Positions 1 through 7,182 are shown, counted from the stretch's first letter. The stretch: DNA of 11,449 nucleotides from Eubacterium sp. (GCA_029059925.1 JAIDVA010000299.1:1-11449); one strand, 5' to 3'. The notes: generated from the letters alone by a model not told the origin. Numbers and translations: made by a program.

Positions 1-38
1 CTGTTAGTCCGTGACATTTTTTGTTGTGTTATAAATTC

Positions 39-2054
39 TTATTCTTTTTTCGCATTAATTACAATTGAATAATATGCCTTTGAGGTTATTTTGTATACAA
101 GTATATAGAACAGTGCAAATAACGCAAAGCAAGCAAGTGTAATCAGTATAAGGAATTTAAGGTCTGTTATTCCAAAAAGAATCAGCATTTTATAGATCAT
201 TGGGAATGCAAAGCCAAGATGCACTGCCGACATTGCGAGCGGTAAAAAGAATACTGTGAGCACCTGTGAATTAATGCTCTTTCGTATTTCCTTTTTATCC
301 ATACCTACCTTCTGCATAATCTCAAATCGTGACTGATCCTCATAGCCCTCTGATATCTGCTTGTAGTAAATTATCAGTACTGCCGCGAATATAAATACGA
401 TTCCGAGTAATATACCAAGGAAAAACAGACTGCCGAATAAATCGTAAAAGCCTGCACGTTCGTCAGCTCTGCTGTGGCATTGTAAAGAGCGTAAATCATT
501 ATTATCTGCAATAGTATTGATAGCCGATGATAGCTGCTTGAAAATTTCTAATTGCTCCTTATCTTCACAGTCAAGGTTATAGCCGTAATATTGACGGAAG
601 GTGATTGCTCTGTCGCCTTTAAAATCTGCAAGTTTTTCAACAGGTTTTATAAAGCTTTCAACATCATTTACAACAATATAGAGTGATGATAATACATTCA
701 TTCCATCAATATTGTTCGTAATGAATTCAGGCAGAACCTTTTTTACCTTATAGGTGTTGGTATTTTCAATGATGATTTCTGATTCTTTGAATTTTTTATT
801 TTTACTTCTGTATATCATCACCTCATCATCTGCAAGTGATTCCTGATTATCCGTTATTCTGTTGTAATCATCCGTGCTGACAATGAATGCAAGCTCACAA
901 TCGGCATAGTCGTTATGCGAATTGATTTTATTGCCGTCGGTTTTCACGATATATTGGGCACAGCAGTAGTTAAGTATGTTCTGAGGTGTCAGCTTTGCAT
1001 CTTCAGCTGCCTGTAACGCATTTTCCTCGATAATCGGCTGCGTATTTTCAAGCTTGCTTATTTGTGACGATACAGCTTCAACAAGGATATCTCTTGGGTA
1101 ACTGCTGTTGATACTGTTTTCTGCACCTGTATACAGACAGGTTGTTGAGGATATCATAACAAGCACCATTGTGCAGAGGATACATATGGATGCAAGTCCT
1201 GCACCATTTCTCTTCATACGATAAATCATAGATGAGGTTGATACAAAATGGTTTGTTTTATAGTAATAGTTTTTATTTTTCTGCAGTGCCTTGCAGACAG
1301 AGACGGAGCCGGTAATGAAAAGCATATAGGTTGCAGCAATTACCATAACGACCGCTACAAAGAAAAGCAGAAGTGCGGTTAAAGGCTCCTTGATTGTAAC
1401 AGCGATATAATATGCACCTGCAAGAATAGCTACGCCTAAAACTGCAAGCAATACATTTGATTTAGGTGGTTTTTCACCTGTATTTTCGCTCCTGAGCATT
1501 TCAATCGGTTCAGACAATCTAATCTGACGCAGTGTGTTAATCAGCAGCAGAAGAAAGATTGCAGCAAAAAGCATAACGGTTATTTTAACGGCTGACCACT
1601 CAATACGGAATGAAAAATCGGCGTCAAGCTTTAAAATATTAACCATCACAAGCTCTGCAAATTTAGAAAACAATATGCCGAAGAATAAGCCGATTGCAAG
1701 CGAAATGATTGTGATTATAACACTTTCGCATATCAATACAATTGCGAGATTCGGCTTGCCCATACCAAGTATGTTGTAAAGGCCAAACTCCTTTTTTCTT
1801 CGCCTGATTAAAAACGAATTGGTGTAAAATAAAAATATGAGTGAAAAAACACCGATTACTATACATCCTAAGTTAAGAACCAGATAAATAAATTCAGCAC
1901 CAAGCATATTTTCTATAGCTTTGCCGTTTGCCAGGAAAGCCATAATATAAAACATCATAATCATTCCCGAGCAGGTGAGAATGTACGGGGTGTAAAGTCT
2001 TTTGTTTTTTTGGATTGAGTTGATTGCAAGCTGCGGATAAATACCTAGTTTCAT
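39..2054 (-). CDS. Bce-type (FtsX-like) ABC transporter permease, 671 aa
   Basis: Membrane subunit of a BceAB-type exporter, the family that senses and removes cell-wall-active peptide antibiotics such as bacitracin or lantibiotics and signals to a partner kinase. About ten hydrophobic segments can be seen, near residues 21-42, 55-78, 104-137, 155-175, 200-218, 226-250, 287-308, 541-563, 595-620 and 632-655. A large extracellular domain of about 230 residues lies between segments 7 and 8 (about 309-540), the hallmark of BceB proteins. The cytoplasmic stretch RRRKKEFGLYNILGM (84-98) is the typical FtsX/MacB-like coupling motif. Length is normal for the family (about 620-670). The extracellular domain holds five cysteines (364, 365, 386, 496, 526), some possibly disulfide-bonded. 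The start codon overlaps the stop of the ATPase gene by four bases (ATGA), indicating translational coupling. The peptide handled cannot be read from sequence. Confidence 0.93.
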   Translation of the reverse strand: MKLGIYPQLAINSIQKNKRLYTPYILTCSGMIMMFYIMAFLANGKAIENMLGAEFIYLVLNLGCIVIGVFSLIFLFYTNSFLIRRRKKEFGLYNILGMGKPNLAIVLICESVIITIISLAIGLFFGILFSKFAELVMVNILKLDADFSFRIEWSAVKITVMLFAAIFLLLLINTLRQIRLSEPIEMLRSENTGEKPPKSNVLLAVLGVAILAGAYYIAVTIKEPLTALLLFFVAVVMVIAATYMLFITGSVSVCKALQKNKNYYYKTNHFVSTSSMIYRMKRNGAGLASICILCTMVLVMISSTTCLYTGAENSINSSYPRDILVEAVSSQISKLENTQPIIEENALQAAEDAKLTPQNILNYCCAQYIVKTDGNKINSHNDYADCELAFIVSTDDYNRITDNQESLADDEVMIYRSKNKKFKESEIIIENTNTYKVKKVLPEFITNNIDGMNVLSSLYIVVNDVESFIKPVEKLADFKGDRAITFRQYYGYNLDCEDKEQLEIFKQLSSAINTIADNNDLRSLQCHSRADERAGFYDLFGSLFFLGILLGIVFIFAAVLIIYYKQISEGYEDQSRFEIMQKVGMDKKEIRKSINSQVLTVFFLPLAMSAVHLGFAFPMIYKMLILFGITDLKFLILITLACFALFALFYILVYKITSKAYYSIVINAKKE

Positions 2055-2815
2055 CTGTTGTCACCGCCTGTTGCAAGTAATGTCAGTGTATCAGATATTT
2101 TCTGATACAGCTGTTCGTTTGAGCAGTCTCCACGGTAAAGCTGATGGAATACCTCGCCGTCCTTGATAAACAGAACCCTTGATGCGTGACTTGCTGCTTT
2201 GACAGAGTGTGTAACCATAAGGATTGTCTGTCCGTTTTGGTTAATTTCGCTGAAAAGCCTTAACAGCTCATCTGTTGCTTTTGAGTCAAGTGCACCTGTC
2301 GGCTCGTCAGCTAATACTAATTTGGGATTGGTGATAAGTGCTCTTGCAACCGCAGCCCTTTGCTTTTGTCCGCCCGATACCTCATAAGGGTATTTTTTCA
2401 TCAAATCACTTATTCCAAGCTGTGCGGCAATTGGCTTAATTATTTCTTCCATTTCATTATGATGCCTGCCTGCAAGCACTAGGGGCAGAAAAATATTGTC
2501 CTTCAGCGAAAAGGTATCAAGCAGATTAAAGTCCTGAAAAACAAAGCCGAGATTATCACGGCGAAAGGCTGCGATTTTTGATTCCTTAATGTCCGAAAGG
2601 CTCTGACCGTCAAGATAGACAGTGCCGTTTGTCGGCTTGTCAAGTGCAGCAAGAATGTTGAGCAGTGTTGTTTTACCACTGCCTGATTCGCCCATAATTG
2701 CAACATATTCGCCCGCATCAACACTAAAGTTTACATTTCTCAGTGCTTCAACCTTATTGCCGCCAAAGCGTGTTGTGTAAACCTTCTGCAGGGCATTAAC
2801 CTCTAATATTTTCAT
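2051..2815 (-). CDS. Bce-type ABC transporter ATP-binding protein, 254 aa
   Basis: Cytoplasmic ATPase that powers the downstream permease, forming a BceA2B-type complex for peptide-antibiotic resistance. All nucleotide-binding elements are intact: Walker A GESGSGKT (42-49), Q-loop Gln94, signature VSGGQ (146-150), Walker B LVLADE (166-171) and H-loop His203. The pattern fits the MacB/LolD/BceA branch, whose members pair with FtsX-like permeases. The start is supported by an AGGAGG ribosome binding site at 2823-2828, 7 bases before ATG. The gene overlaps the permease gene by 4 bases. It is the first gene after a 134-base gap carrying a terminator-like hairpin, a -10 element and a BceR-type operator, so it probably begins an inducible operon separate from the kinase and regulator genes. 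Confidence 0.95.
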   Translation of the reverse strand: MKILEVNALQKVYTTRFGGNKVEALRNVNFSVDAGEYVAIMGESGSGKTTLLNILAALDKPTNGTVYLDGQSLSDIKESKIAAFRRDNLGFVFQDFNLLDTFSLKDNIFLPLVLAGRHHNEMEEIIKPIAAQLGISDLMKKYPYEVSGGQKQRAAVARALITNPKLVLADEPTGALDSKATDELLRLFSEINQNGQTILMVTHSVKAASHASRVLFIKDGEVFHQLYRGDCSNEQLYQKISDTLTLLATGGDNR

Positions 2816-2843
2816 AAGTATTCCTCCTTTGTATGCTGCAATT

Positions 2844-2849
2844 ATTATA
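2844..2849 (-). promoter_or_regulatory. Predicted -10 box of the Bce transporter operon
   Basis: On the minus strand a perfect TATAAT follows the T-run of the terminator-like hairpin, about 29 bases before the ATPase start codon. At 17-base spacing the -35 position (2867-2872) reads GGCAGC, a poor match to TTGACA. A good -10 with a bad -35 is typical of promoters needing an activator, which fits the operator upstream. Prediction only. Confidence 0.55.
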
Positions 2850-2851
2850 GC

Positions 2852-2898
2852 AAAAAGGGAAAATGCGCTGCCATAGAATCGGCTTACATTTCCCTTTG
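2852..2898 (-). terminator. Predicted terminator after the kinase gene
   Basis: Read on the minus strand, AAAGGGAAATG pairs with CATTTTCCCTTT with a single bulged T, and the right arm runs into TTTTT. The roughly 22-base loop could form a small inner GCC/GGC stem. It lies about 50 bases after the kinase stop codon and would end the regulator-kinase transcript. It also overlaps the predicted promoter of the transporter genes. Confidence 0.55.
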
Positions 2899-2903
2899 TT
2901 TTT

Positions 2904-2919
2904 CTTACACTTTTGTAAG
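2904..2919. promoter_or_regulatory. BceR-type operator, CTTACA-N4-TGTAAG
   Basis: A perfect 6-4-6 inverted repeat, CTTACA-CTTT-TGTAAG, contains the TNACA-N4-TGTAA pattern recognised by BceR-like response regulators in Firmicutes. Its near edge is 54 bases upstream of the predicted -10 of the transporter operon. The CTTACA half recurs 21 bp away at 2883-2888 as a possible weaker second site. The regulator likely to bind it is encoded at 3958-4629. The match is seen in the sequence; the binding is inferred from the family. Confidence 0.75.
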
Positions 2920-2949
2920 TTTGCTTATAACAAATATATTTTCATAAAA

Positions 2950-3939
2950 TTATTCAAGTTCTAATTTTTCTTTATCAAGATTAATCTTGATTGTTGTGCC
3001 CTTGTCAGGGATTGACTCTGCAGTGATTGTATGACCGAGATTTGTGCATATTCTGCGGCAAAGGTATAATCCGATACCGCTTGCTCTTTTGTCACTGCGT
3101 CCGTTATAGCCTGTGTAGCCTTTGTCAAATATTCTTGGCAAATCCTCGGATGCAATACCAATGCCTGTGTCCTTAATACACAATGTTTTAGGCTTTTCAA
3201 GATAAATGGATATTGTTCCCGACGGAGTATATTTAAGTGCATTTGAGAGTGTCTGCTCAATAACGAATGACAGCCACTTTTCATCAGTCAGTACTGTTAT
3301 ATTTGCTTCCTGATAATCTAATCTGATTTTCTTTCGTATGAACTGCGGCGCAAATTTTTTTACAGAATCTTTAACAATATTGTCAAGGCTATATTGCTGG
3401 ATTACATAGTCAGTGTAATCAGAATCAAGACGAAGGAACATCAGAACCATTTCAACATATTGCTCAATGCGTGATAAATCATCGGCTATACTGCGTGACA
3501 GTTCACTGTCCTCATTCTGCAGTTTTAGGCTCATTGCGGCAATCGGCGTTTTTATCTGATGTGCCCATATTGTATAGTATTCCACCATATCGGCATATTT
3601 AATATTATGCTGTGTTGAAAGGTGCTTTTGCTCCTGACGAATGAGCTCAATTATCTGCTGATAGTCTTCATCATCAATTGTTTTTATTTCCGGGAAGTAT
3701 TCCATTAAGTCGCTTGACAGCTTTTTGTTGTTTTCAAGCAGCTTATGCTTTTTATATGCTTTTTTATAATCAAATATAATGAACACAATGCCGATTGATG
3801 TGCACACAGCAGCGGGGTAAAGTGCTGCAACGACAGGAACCTTGTAAAGCAGTATTGCAAAAATGAATATCAGACAAAATAAAAGAAAAACTATAATTAT
3901 TTTTGCTCTGTCTTTTAAATATTTGCCTAAAAAGCTCAT
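2950..3939 (-). CDS. BceS-type intramembrane-sensing histidine kinase, 329 aa
   Basis: Sensor kinase of the module. The N-terminus has two membrane segments (about 13-32 and 36-56) joined by only a few residues, so there is no extracellular sensing domain; kinases of this class take their signal from the partner BceAB transporter. The catalytic part is complete: H-box WAHQIKTP with phospho-accepting His127, N-box around Asn233 (LSNALKYT), G1 box DTGIGI (257-262) and G2 box SGIGLYL (287-293). Length is normal for BceS-like kinases. The start is preceded by AAAGGAC, and the gene follows the regulator gene by 18 bases, almost certainly in one transcript. The predicted terminator at 2852-2898 follows it. 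Confidence 0.93.
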   Translation of the reverse strand: MSFLGKYLKDRAKIIIVFLLFCLIFIFAILLYKVPVVAALYPAAVCTSIGIVFIIFDYKKAYKKHKLLENNKKLSSDLMEYFPEIKTIDDEDYQQIIELIRQEQKHLSTQHNIKYADMVEYYTIWAHQIKTPIAAMSLKLQNEDSELSRSIADDLSRIEQYVEMVLMFLRLDSDYTDYVIQQYSLDNIVKDSVKKFAPQFIRKKIRLDYQEANITVLTDEKWLSFVIEQTLSNALKYTPSGTISIYLEKPKTLCIKDTGIGIASEDLPRIFDKGYTGYNGRSDKRASGIGLYLCRRICTNLGHTITAESIPDKGTTIKINLDKEKLELE

Positions 3940-3957
3940 CTTACTGTCCTTTCATCA

Positions 3958-4629
3958 TTACAGAATTACATAGCCTGCCTTAACCTTTGTTGTTATAAAA
4001 TCTGTCAGCCCTGCACCGTCAAGCTTTTTTCTCAAACGATTAATGTTAACGGTAAGGGTGTTTTCATCTACAAAGCTGTCCGTTTCCCACAATCTCTGCA
4101 TCAGCTTTTCACGGCTGACGATTTTTCCCTTGCTTTCCATAAGTGTAAGCAATATGCGGTATTCATTTTTTGTAAGGTCGATTTTTTGCTCGTTAAAGGT
4201 TAAGGTGTTGTCACCTGTGTTCAGCATTGCACCGCGGTGCTCTAAAATCGGCACAGCCGATGCAAAATCATATGTGCGCCTGAGCATTGCCTGAATCTTA
4301 GCCATTAATACCCCTTGGTCAAATGGCTTGGCTATAAAATCATCTGCTCCCATATTCATTGCCATAACGATATTCATATTATCATTTGCCGAAGAAATGA
4401 AGATGATAGGCACCTTTGACAGCTTGCGTATTTCACTGCACCAATGATAGCCGTTGAAAAAGGGAAGTGAAATATCAAGCAGAATAAGATGCGGATTATA
4501 TTGTGAAAATTCTTCAAGTACATTTCTGAAATTTTCTATATATTTTGCATCTAAGTCCCACATTTGTGCCTGTTTTTGAATAGCCTGTGCAATTCCAATG
4601 TCATCTTCAACAATTAATATTTTATACAT
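3958..4629 (-). CDS. BceR-type OmpR-family response regulator, 223 aa
   Basis: DNA-binding response regulator paired with the kinase encoded just downstream. The receiver domain (about 1-117) has the acidic pocket Asp9/Asp10, phospho-accepting Asp52 (LILLDISLPFFNG), the switch Ser79/Ser80 and Lys101 in the KPFD motif. A linker leads to an OmpR/PhoB winged helix (about 128-223), with the transactivation/recognition region including VDENTLTVNINRLRKKL (187-203) typical of BceR-like proteins. It probably activates the transporter operon through the inverted repeat at 2904-2919. It has its own good promoter at 4660-4688 and an AAAGGA ribosome binding site. The likely signal is flux through the transporter rather than free antibiotic. 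Confidence 0.94.
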   Translation of the reverse strand: MYKILIVEDDIGIAQAIQKQAQMWDLDAKYIENFRNVLEEFSQYNPHLILLDISLPFFNGYHWCSEIRKLSKVPIIFISSANDNMNIVMAMNMGADDFIAKPFDQGVLMAKIQAMLRRTYDFASAVPILEHRGAMLNTGDNTLTFNEQKIDLTKNEYRILLTLMESKGKIVSREKLMQRLWETDSFVDENTLTVNINRLRKKLDGAGLTDFITTKVKAGYVIL

Positions 4630-4659
4630 ATGACCTGTCCTTTTAAAAATCCTGTCTAT

Positions 4660-4688
4660 ATTTTATCAACAGTAAATAATTTTGTAAA
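4660..4688 (-). promoter_or_regulatory. Promoter of the regulator-kinase operon
   Basis: On the minus strand TTTACA (4683-4688) and TAAAAT (4660-4665) are separated by exactly 17 bases, a good housekeeping-sigma promoter, about 30 bases before the regulator start codon. A 9-bp direct repeat GTAAATAAT (plus strand, 4672-4680 and 4684-4692, 12-bp period) overlaps the -35 and spacer. Activity not tested. Confidence 0.65.
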
Positions 4689-4758
4689 TAATAATGAAAG
4701 AAAATTAATATATTCATAAAATTTAGGTGAGTCAATTATTAATTAGTAACTTAAAATA

Positions 4759-4796
4759 AAAAGCTGTCTCAAATGAAATCATTTAAGACAGCTTTT
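4759..4796 (-). terminator. Rho-independent terminator of the amino-acid importer operon
   Basis: A perfect 11-bp stem (4759-4769 with 4786-4796, AAAAGCTGTCT / AGACAGCTTTT) continues after one mismatch into an inner AAATGA/TCATTT pairing. In the minus direction it is followed by TTTTTATTTT. It lies 13 bases beyond the ATPase stop. The plus-strand reading ends in TTTTACTTTT, so it could work in both directions, but no plus-strand gene is near. Confidence 0.9.
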
Positions 4797-4809
4797 ACTT
4801 TTGTACGTT

Positions 4810-5532
4810 TTATAAAACAGCTTTTAGGAATTGCTGGAGTTTTGGATCCTTTGGTGTATTAAACAGCTCCTGCGGCGGAGCATCTTCAACAATGTAACCG
4901 TCAGCCATAAAGATAACGTGGTCGGCAACTTCACGTGCAAATCCCATTTCGTGGGTAACAACAACCATTGTCATACCATCTTCGGCAAGATCCTTCATTA
5001 CCTGTAAAACTTCACCAACCATTTCAGGGTCAAGTGCAGATGTGGGTTCATCAAACAGCATTACCTTTGGATTCATAGCAAGCGAACGGACAATTGCGGC
5101 TCTCTGCTTCTGTCCGCCTGAAAGTTGTGACGGATAAGCATCTGCCTTATCCTCAAGACCGACAAGCCTGAGCAGTCTGAGTGCATCCTCGTTTGCCTCC
5201 TCCTTTGATTTAAGCTTAAGTTTAACAGGAGCAAGAGTTATGTTTTTTTGAATAGTAAGATTATTAAAAAGATTAAAGTGCTGAAAAACCATACCCATCT
5301 GCTGACGTATTTTGTTAACGTCACATTTTTTATCGGTAATCAGCTGGTCCTCAAACCAGATGTCACCCTCAGTTGGTGTTTCAAGCAGATTAAGGCATCT
5401 TAAAAATGTGCTTTTACCTGAGCCTGACGGACCGATAACAACAATTTTTTCGCCCTGATTGATTTCATAATCAATGCCTTTTAAAACGTGGTTATCGCCA
5501 AAGCTCTTTTTGAGATTACAAACTTTTATCAC
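4810..5532 (-). CDS. Polar amino-acid ABC transporter ATP-binding protein (GlnQ/HisP family), 240 aa
   Basis: Cytoplasmic ATPase of a polar amino-acid importer. Walker A GPSGSGKS (34-41), Q-loop Gln84, signature LSGGQ (137-141), Walker B VMLFDE (157-162), D-loop SALD (165-168) and H-loop His194 are all intact, and the length is standard for GlnQ-type proteins. The start is GTG, supported by AAAGGAG 11 bases upstream; there is no nearby in-frame ATG giving a complete first strand. The first codons overlap the end of the permease gene by 17 bases, so the two are probably translationally coupled. It is the last gene of the operon, followed by a strong terminator. The substrate is not readable from the ATPase; the partner permease and binding protein indicate a polar amino acid. 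Confidence 0.95.
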   Translation of the reverse strand: MIKVCNLKKSFGDNHVLKGIDYEINQGEKIVVIGPSGSGKSTFLRCLNLLETPTEGDIWFEDQLITDKKCDVNKIRQQMGMVFQHFNLFNNLTIQKNITLAPVKLKLKSKEEANEDALRLLRLVGLEDKADAYPSQLSGGQKQRAAIVRSLAMNPKVMLFDEPTSALDPEMVGEVLQVMKDLAEDGMTMVVVTHEMGFAREVADHVIFMADGYIVEDAPPQELFNTPKDPKLQQFLKAVL

Positions 5533-6223
5533 TTTTTCTCAGGCTCCTTTCCATAACTTTGATTAACAGAGAAATAATTACAACAAGTACAATATAGATG
5601 AGTGCCATTACAAGATAAGGTACCATAAATTCGTAGCTGTTTGAGCCGATTCTGTTAAATGCAACATAAAGGTCTGTTGCTCCGACAAAGCTTACAACGG
5701 ATGTCTCTTTGATAAGTGAAATGAATTCGTTGCCGAGTGTCGGCAGAATATTTTTAATTGCCTGTGGGATTATGATTTTCATCATAGTTGTGCCGTAGCC
5801 AAGACCGACTGCTCGACCGCCTTCCATCTGACCGGGGTCAACTGAAAGAATACCTGCACGCATAATTTCCGATATGTAAGCGCCTGAATTCATACCGAAT
5901 ACTACAACCGCAACTCCGACGGAGTTAATGCGTATGCCCATAAGCGGCATCAGAACATAATAGAATATCAAAAGCTGTACTACAATAGGTGTACCTCTGA
6001 AAAGACTTACATAAAGCTGGCTGATTTTATCCAGTACTTTGACAACAGGATTGTTTTTCGGAACGACTCTTACAGCAGCTATAATCGTACCGATAATTAT
6101 ACCTATGATTAAGCCTGTAACAGCAATTATCAATGTGTTTTTCAAGCCGAGCAATACTGTGCTGTAGCCGTTTTTATTTATAAAAAAGTCCCAAAAGACT
6201 TCAAACTTTTTTTCAAAATTCAT
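5516..6223 (-). CDS. Polar amino-acid ABC transporter permease (HisM/GlnP family), 235 aa
   Basis: Inner-membrane channel subunit of the importer. About five membrane segments are visible, near residues 28-50, 72-94, 102-122, 168-190 and 201-223. The conserved FRGTPIVVQL (75-84) and the EAA-type coupling loop EGGRAVGLG...IIIPQAIKNILP (134-161) identify the HisM/GlnP amino-acid permease family. Length is usual. Only one permease gene is present, so the functional channel is probably a homodimer. The gene lies 74 bases after the binding-protein gene, behind an intra-operon hairpin, and its ribosome binding site is weak (GGGTAA), both suggesting lower expression than the binding protein. Confidence 0.94.
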   Translation of the reverse strand: MNFEKKFEVFWDFFINKNGYSTVLLGLKNTLIIAVTGLIIGIIIGTIIAAVRVVPKNNPVVKVLDKISQLYVSLFRGTPIVVQLLIFYYVLMPLMGIRINSVGVAVVVFGMNSGAYISEIMRAGILSVDPGQMEGGRAVGLGYGTTMMKIIIPQAIKNILPTLGNEFISLIKETSVVSFVGATDLYVAFNRIGSNSYEFMVPYLVMALIYIVLVVIISLLIKVMERSLRKSDKSL

Positions 6224-6237
6224 AATTATTACCCATT

Positions 6238-6269
6238 AAAAAACAGCCTCACCTCAAATAGAGGTGAGG
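6238..6269 (-). terminator. Intra-operon terminator between binding-protein and permease genes
   Basis: A perfect 9-bp stem, CCTCACCTC (6247-6255) with GAGGTGAGG (6261-6269) around a 5-base loop, followed on the minus strand by CTGTTTTTT. It is placed directly after the binding-protein stop and before the permease start. Such leaky terminators commonly give binding protein in excess over membrane subunits. Confidence 0.85.
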
Positions 6270-6297
6270 TCGTATATTTTTACTACTGATTATTTAA

Positions 6298-7182
6298 TTA
6301 AGCAACTGCGTTGATTGCTGTTGTGATTGCAGCAGCCGGAGCAGCGTCAATGATTACATAATCAACACCGCCGTTGATTAAATCCTGAACAGCGAGTGAG
6401 CCGTTGTCATAGCCAACGAAAGTAGCCTTTAAGCCTGCAAAGCCGAATTCCTCGTCACCCTGAATATAGGACTGACCTGTTGTACCATTCTGTCCGCCGA
6501 TTTTAACTGAAGCATCAAACTCGTTGAGGATAGCCACGATATCGTCTGCACTCTGGCAAGCGTCAAACTTAGTGTCGTCACCCTTAACGATAAGCTGTTG
6601 TGATGCTGCGTAATATGATTCTGTGAAGTTAACCTGCTCAGCACGAGTTGGGTTAACTGTAAGACCTGCTGCAGCAAGGTCAGCCTTCTGCTGCTGAACT
6701 GAAAGAACAACTGCGTCAAACTTCATATCCTTGATAACGAGCTCTTTGCCGATGCTCTGTGCAAAAGCCTGAACGATTTCCATATCAATACCGCAGAACT
6801 GGTCACCCTGCTTGTATTCAAATGGCTCGAACTCAGCGTTTGTTGCAACGATAAGCTGATCCTTTGAAGGGTCCTCAACAGCTGAAGTTACACCTACAGG
6901 CTCACCGTCACCGAAATAGTGATTGCAGATTTCGTCAAGCTTGCCGTTTTCTTTGATTTCCTTAATAAATGCGTTTGCCTGCTCGAGGAGCTCTGCATTC
7001 TCTTTGTCAACACCGAGTGCATATTCCTCGTCTGAAAGGTTGATGTCGATAACCTTAACCTTTGAAGCTGCATTTACATCTGATGTATCAGGCTTTGCAT
7101 CGTCTTTTGAACAAGCTGCAAAGCAAGCTGCTACAGTGATAACTGCAAGAATTACAGCTATGATTTTCTTTGCTGATTTCAT
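6298..7182 (-). CDS. Amino-acid ABC transporter substrate-binding lipoprotein, apparently circularly permuted, 294 aa
   Basis: Extracellular lipoprotein that would deliver a polar amino acid to the permease (SBP_bac_3 family). A signal sequence with a lipobox ends at Cys24 (FAAC) or less likely Cys20 (VAAC). The order of the fold is unusual. Residues 41-91 (from KVKVIDINLSDEEYALGV to EICNHYFG) match the part that normally ends these proteins: second hinge strand, last helices, terminal Tyr-Phe-Gly. A linker (92-108) then leads to the usual first strand LIVATNAEFEPFEY (110-123), Arg180 in GLTVNPTR that normally holds the ligand carboxylate, and Asp279 in DYVIID that normally holds the amino group. 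The chain stops at 294, just where the moved segment would normally follow. No part is missing or duplicated, so a circular permutant is more likely than a fusion or truncation. The start has AGGAGG 8 bases upstream. Confidence 0.9.
   Translation of the reverse strand: MKSAKKIIAVILAVITVAACFAACSKDDAKPDTSDVNAASKVKVIDINLSDEEYALGVDKENAELLEQANAFIKEIKENGKLDEICNHYFGDGEPVGVTSAVEDPSKDQLIVATNAEFEPFEYKQGDQFCGIDMEIVQAFAQSIGKELVIKDMKFDAVVLSVQQQKADLAAAGLTVNPTRAEQVNFTESYYAASQQLIVKGDDTKFDACQSADDIVAILNEFDASVKIGGQNGTTGQSYIQGDEEFGFAGLKATFVGYDNGSLAVQDLINGGVDYVIIDAAPAAAITTAINAVA

Noticed and set aside
1..38. Possible terminator or start of another gene after the Bce permease
   Set aside because: No stem with a T-run is seen, and an ATG on the minus strand (near 17) has no ribosome binding site; too little sequence to judge.
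6429..6719. Minus-strand open frame of 96 codons within the binding-protein gene
   Set aside because: Alternate frame of a strongly supported gene; its Leu/Gln/Thr/Ser-rich composition looks like frame-shadow translation.
6298..7182. Possible fusion, truncation or frameshift in the binding-protein gene
   Set aside because: Each structural part occurs once, the frame is continuous, signal peptide and ribosome binding site are intact, and the protein ends where the moved segment would begin. Permutation explains it better.
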